Shown piece by piece: positions 62,307 to 64,000 of a DNA stretch of 64,000 nt. The stretch spans positions 390,711 to 454,710 of the forward strand of contig NZ_JABWGO010000005.1 in NCBI RefSeq assembly GCF_013363995.1. The letters run 5' to 3'. The stretch is from Nonomuraea rhodomycinica (GTDB taxonomy: Bacteria > Actinomycetota > Actinomycetes > Streptosporangiales > Streptosporangiaceae). The translations under genes were made by a program, and so were the position numbers. A model generated the notes under the pieces. That model did not search any database, was not told the origin of the DNA, and saw only the letters and a list, made by a program, of their open reading frames with translations. Each line of letters starts with the position of its first letter. Position 1 is the first letter of the stretch.

Positions 62307-64000
62307 GTGGAGTTCCGACTTCTTGGCCCGATGCGGATCCAGGCCCGCGGCTCGGCGGTGAGGATCACGGCGCCCAAGCAGCGCACCGTCCTCGCCATGC
62401 TGCTGGCGCGGGCCGGTCACGTCGTCCCGGTCCGGTCCCTGGTGACGGAGGTCTGGGACGACCGCCCGCCGCGCTCCGCCGTGGCGAACCTGCGCACGTA
62501 CCTCACGCAGCTGCGCAAGCTGCTGCCGCCCTCCGCCGATCCCGCGGCCGAGCGGCTGGTCACCTCGGAGGCCGGCTACCTGCTGCGGGTGGAGCCGGAG
62601 GAGTTCGACCTGTTCCAGTTCGAGCAGCTGTCGGGGCACGGCGGCCGGGCGCTGGCCCGTCGCGACCTCGGGGCCGCGCTGGACGCCTACAGCCGGGCGC
62701 TGTCGCTGTGGGAGGGGATGGCCGCCGAGGACGTGCCGCTCGGGCCGAGCCTGCGTGAGGTGGTGGCCCGGCTCACCGACCGCTACCTCGGCGTGGTGGA
62801 GGAGCACACCGAGATCCAGCTCCTGCTGGGGCGCTATCCCGAGGCGGTCGGGCGGCTGCGCGAGGTCGTCGCGCAGTATCCGCTGCGGGAGCGGCTGCAC
62901 GGGCAGCTCATGGTGGCGCTCTACCGCAGCGGCGACGTGGTGGGCGCGCTGGAGGCGTTCGCGGTGGCCCGCCGGGTGCTGGCGGAGGAGCTGGGCATCG
63001 ACCCGGGGCCGGACCTGCTGCGCCTGCACCAGGCGGTGCTGCGCCGCGACGCCGGACTGCTGGCCCCGCCGGAGCCCGCGCCCCTGCCCATGGCCGCGCC
63101 GCCGGAGGCCGGGTGCCCCGCCGGCCGCTGCCCGGGTGAGCGCGCGCCGGTCGAGGCCGGTCCGGGCGAGCGCGGGCCGGTCGCGTGCGGGCGCGGTGAG
63201 CGCGGGCCACGCCAGCTGCCTCCCGCCCCCAAGGTCTTCGTCGGCCGTACGGCGGAGCTGGCGGCCCTGCGGGCCGTCCTGACCGCCGAACCCGGGCCCG
63301 GCGGCGGCCCGGCGGTGCTCGCGCTGCACGGCCCCGGCGGGACGGGCAAGTCGGCGCTCGCGCTGCGCGCCGCCCACGCCGTCGCCGGCCGGTACCCCGA
63401 CGGCCAGCTCTACGTGGACCTCCAGGGCTCCTCCCCCGGCCTGCCGCCGCTGAGCCCGGCCGAGGCGCTGGGCCGCTTCCTGCGCGCCCTCGGCGTACCC
63501 CCGGGCCGGGTCCCGGCGGTGCCGGCCGAGGCGGCGGCCCTCTACCAGTCGTCGCTGGCGGGCCGGCGGATCCTGGTCGTGCTCGACAACGCGGTGGGCG
63601 CGGCCCAGGTGGCTCCGCTGCTCCCTGCCGACACGGGCTGCGCCGCCCTGGTCACCAGCCGGGCGGCGCTGACCACCATGGACGCCGTGCCCGTCGCCGT
63701 GGGGCTGCTGAGCGAGGCCGACTGCGTGCGCATGCTGGCCGCGCTGACCGGAGAGCACCGCGTGGCCGCCGAACCCGGGGCGGCGGCCGAGATCGCCCGC
63801 TGGTGCGGCCGCCACCCGCTCGCGGTGCGCATCGCCGGGGCGCGCCTGGCCGCCCGCCCCGACTGGTCGCTCACCCGTTTCGGCGAACGGCTGCGCGACC
63901 ACCGCGACCGGCTGGACGAGCTGCGGGCGCCCGGCCTGAACCTGCGCTCCTGCTTCCAGGTCGGCTACGACACGCTGACGAGCGCCGCCCGGGCCACGTT
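62307..64000 (+). CDS. AfsR/SARP-family regulator with NB-ARC ATPase, 3' end cut off
   Basis: The first 564 codons of a larger protein; it runs off the right edge without a stop. Residues 1-100 are an OmpR-like winged helix (VEFRLLGPMRIQARG, then APKQRTVLAMLLARAGHVVPV). Residues 100-250 are the bacterial transcriptional activation domain (EEFDLFQFEQL, then EELGIDPGPDLLRLH). An Arg/Gly/Pro-rich linker with short GERGP-type repeats follows. The NB-ARC ATPase begins at FVGRTAELAALR with Walker A HGPGGTGKSALALRAA and ILVVLDNA. SARPs switch on secondary-metabolite clusters. The likely target cluster lies to the right. GTG at 62307 has GGAGGGC upstream. Confidence 0.93.
   Translation, partial: MEFRLLGPMRIQARGSAVRITAPKQRTVLAMLLARAGHVVPVRSLVTEVWDDRPPRSAVANLRTYLTQLRKLLPPSADPAAERLVTSEAGYLLRVEPEEFDLFQFEQLSGHGGRALARRDLGAALDAYSRALSLWEGMAAEDVPLGPSLREVVARLTDRYLGVVEEHTEIQLLLGRYPEAVGRLREVVAQYPLRERLHGQLMVALYRSGDVVGALEAFAVARRVLAEELGIDPGPDLLRLHQAVLRRDAGLLAPPEPAPLPMAAPPEAGCPAGRCPGERAPVEAGPGERGPVACGRGERGPRQLPPAPKVFVGRTAELAALRAVLTAEPGPGGGPAVLALHGPGGTGKSALALRAAHAVAGRYPDGQLYVDLQGSSPGLPPLSPAEALGRFLRALGVPPGRVPAVPAEAAALYQSSLAGRRILVVLDNAVGAAQVAPLLPADTGCAALVTSRAALTTMDAVPVAVGLLSEADCVRMLAALTGEHRVAAEPGAAAEIARWCGRHPLAVRIAGARLAARPDWSLTRFGERLRDHRDRLDELRAPGLNLRSCFQVGYDTLTSAARAT

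Overview
The window is 64 kb of very GC-rich actinobacterial chromosome. Several features fit the Streptosporangiaceae, possibly Nonomuraea: F420-type and AfsR/SARP-type genes, a tricorn protease, a SigE-family sigma factor, GuaB1, a mycobacterial-type LigB, and a two-gene cassette for 10-methyl fatty acids. The genus is an inference. No rRNA, tRNA, CRISPR array, insertion sequence or prophage was recognised. Most genes are intact. The window cuts one gene at each end: a tyrosine-phosphatase start on the left (minus strand) and an AfsR/SARP regulator on the right.

Layout. 0-8 kb: PatB/MalY-type PLP lyase, tricorn protease, small membrane protein, F420 oxidoreductase, and a divergent MarR/NmrA pair around a large inverted repeat. 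8-11 kb: leuS behind a classical leucine attenuator (leader peptide with three Leu codons plus terminator). 10.9-12.9 kb: a proline-rich membrane protein. 13-21 kb: a lipid-oxidation island with two CYP124-like P450s, a GMC oxidoreductase, an epoxide-hydrolase-like enzyme and an acyl-CoA ligase. Both P450 promoters carry the same palindromic box. A THUMP RNA methyltransferase sits inside this island behind a short leader ORF with three Phe codons. 21-30 kb: exported protein, ACT protein, truncated globin, the tmsA-tmsB pair, a Ser/Thr kinase coupled to a 2-hydroxyacid dehydrogenase, and an alpha-methylacyl-CoA racemase. 30-43 kb: a TetR/monooxygenase pair with twin operators, GuaB1, SDR, FKBP, LigB, SigE with its partner, an MFS pump, an RlpA-like protein and small proteins. 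43-48 kb: a more variable stretch with 8-bp repeat arrays, VOC, hemerythrin, about 1.1 kb without a convincing gene, an esterase and a DUF4192 protein. 48-54 kb: EI24, Maf, DUF937, FtsH and a second membrane protein. That protein shares an unrecognised C-terminal domain with the one at 10.9 kb. 54-64 kb: DUF3616, PTH2-type peptidyl-tRNA hydrolase, MFS pumps with GlxA, LysR with epimerase and aldo-keto reductase, a signal-peptidase-like protein and the SARP regulator.

How they work together. The clearest functional theme is methyl-branched lipid chemistry. tmsAB can make 10-methyl fatty acids. CYP124-like P450s, the GMC oxidase, the CoA ligase and the racemase are the kinds of enzymes that hydroxylate, oxidise, activate and epimerise branched chains. 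A second theme is translation-linked control: two short leader ORFs with runs of one amino-acid codon lie within 4 kb of each other. Many start codons lie 6-8 nt after a TANNNT box, which suggests widespread leaderless transcripts. Short tandem repeats are common, both between genes and inside coding sequences.
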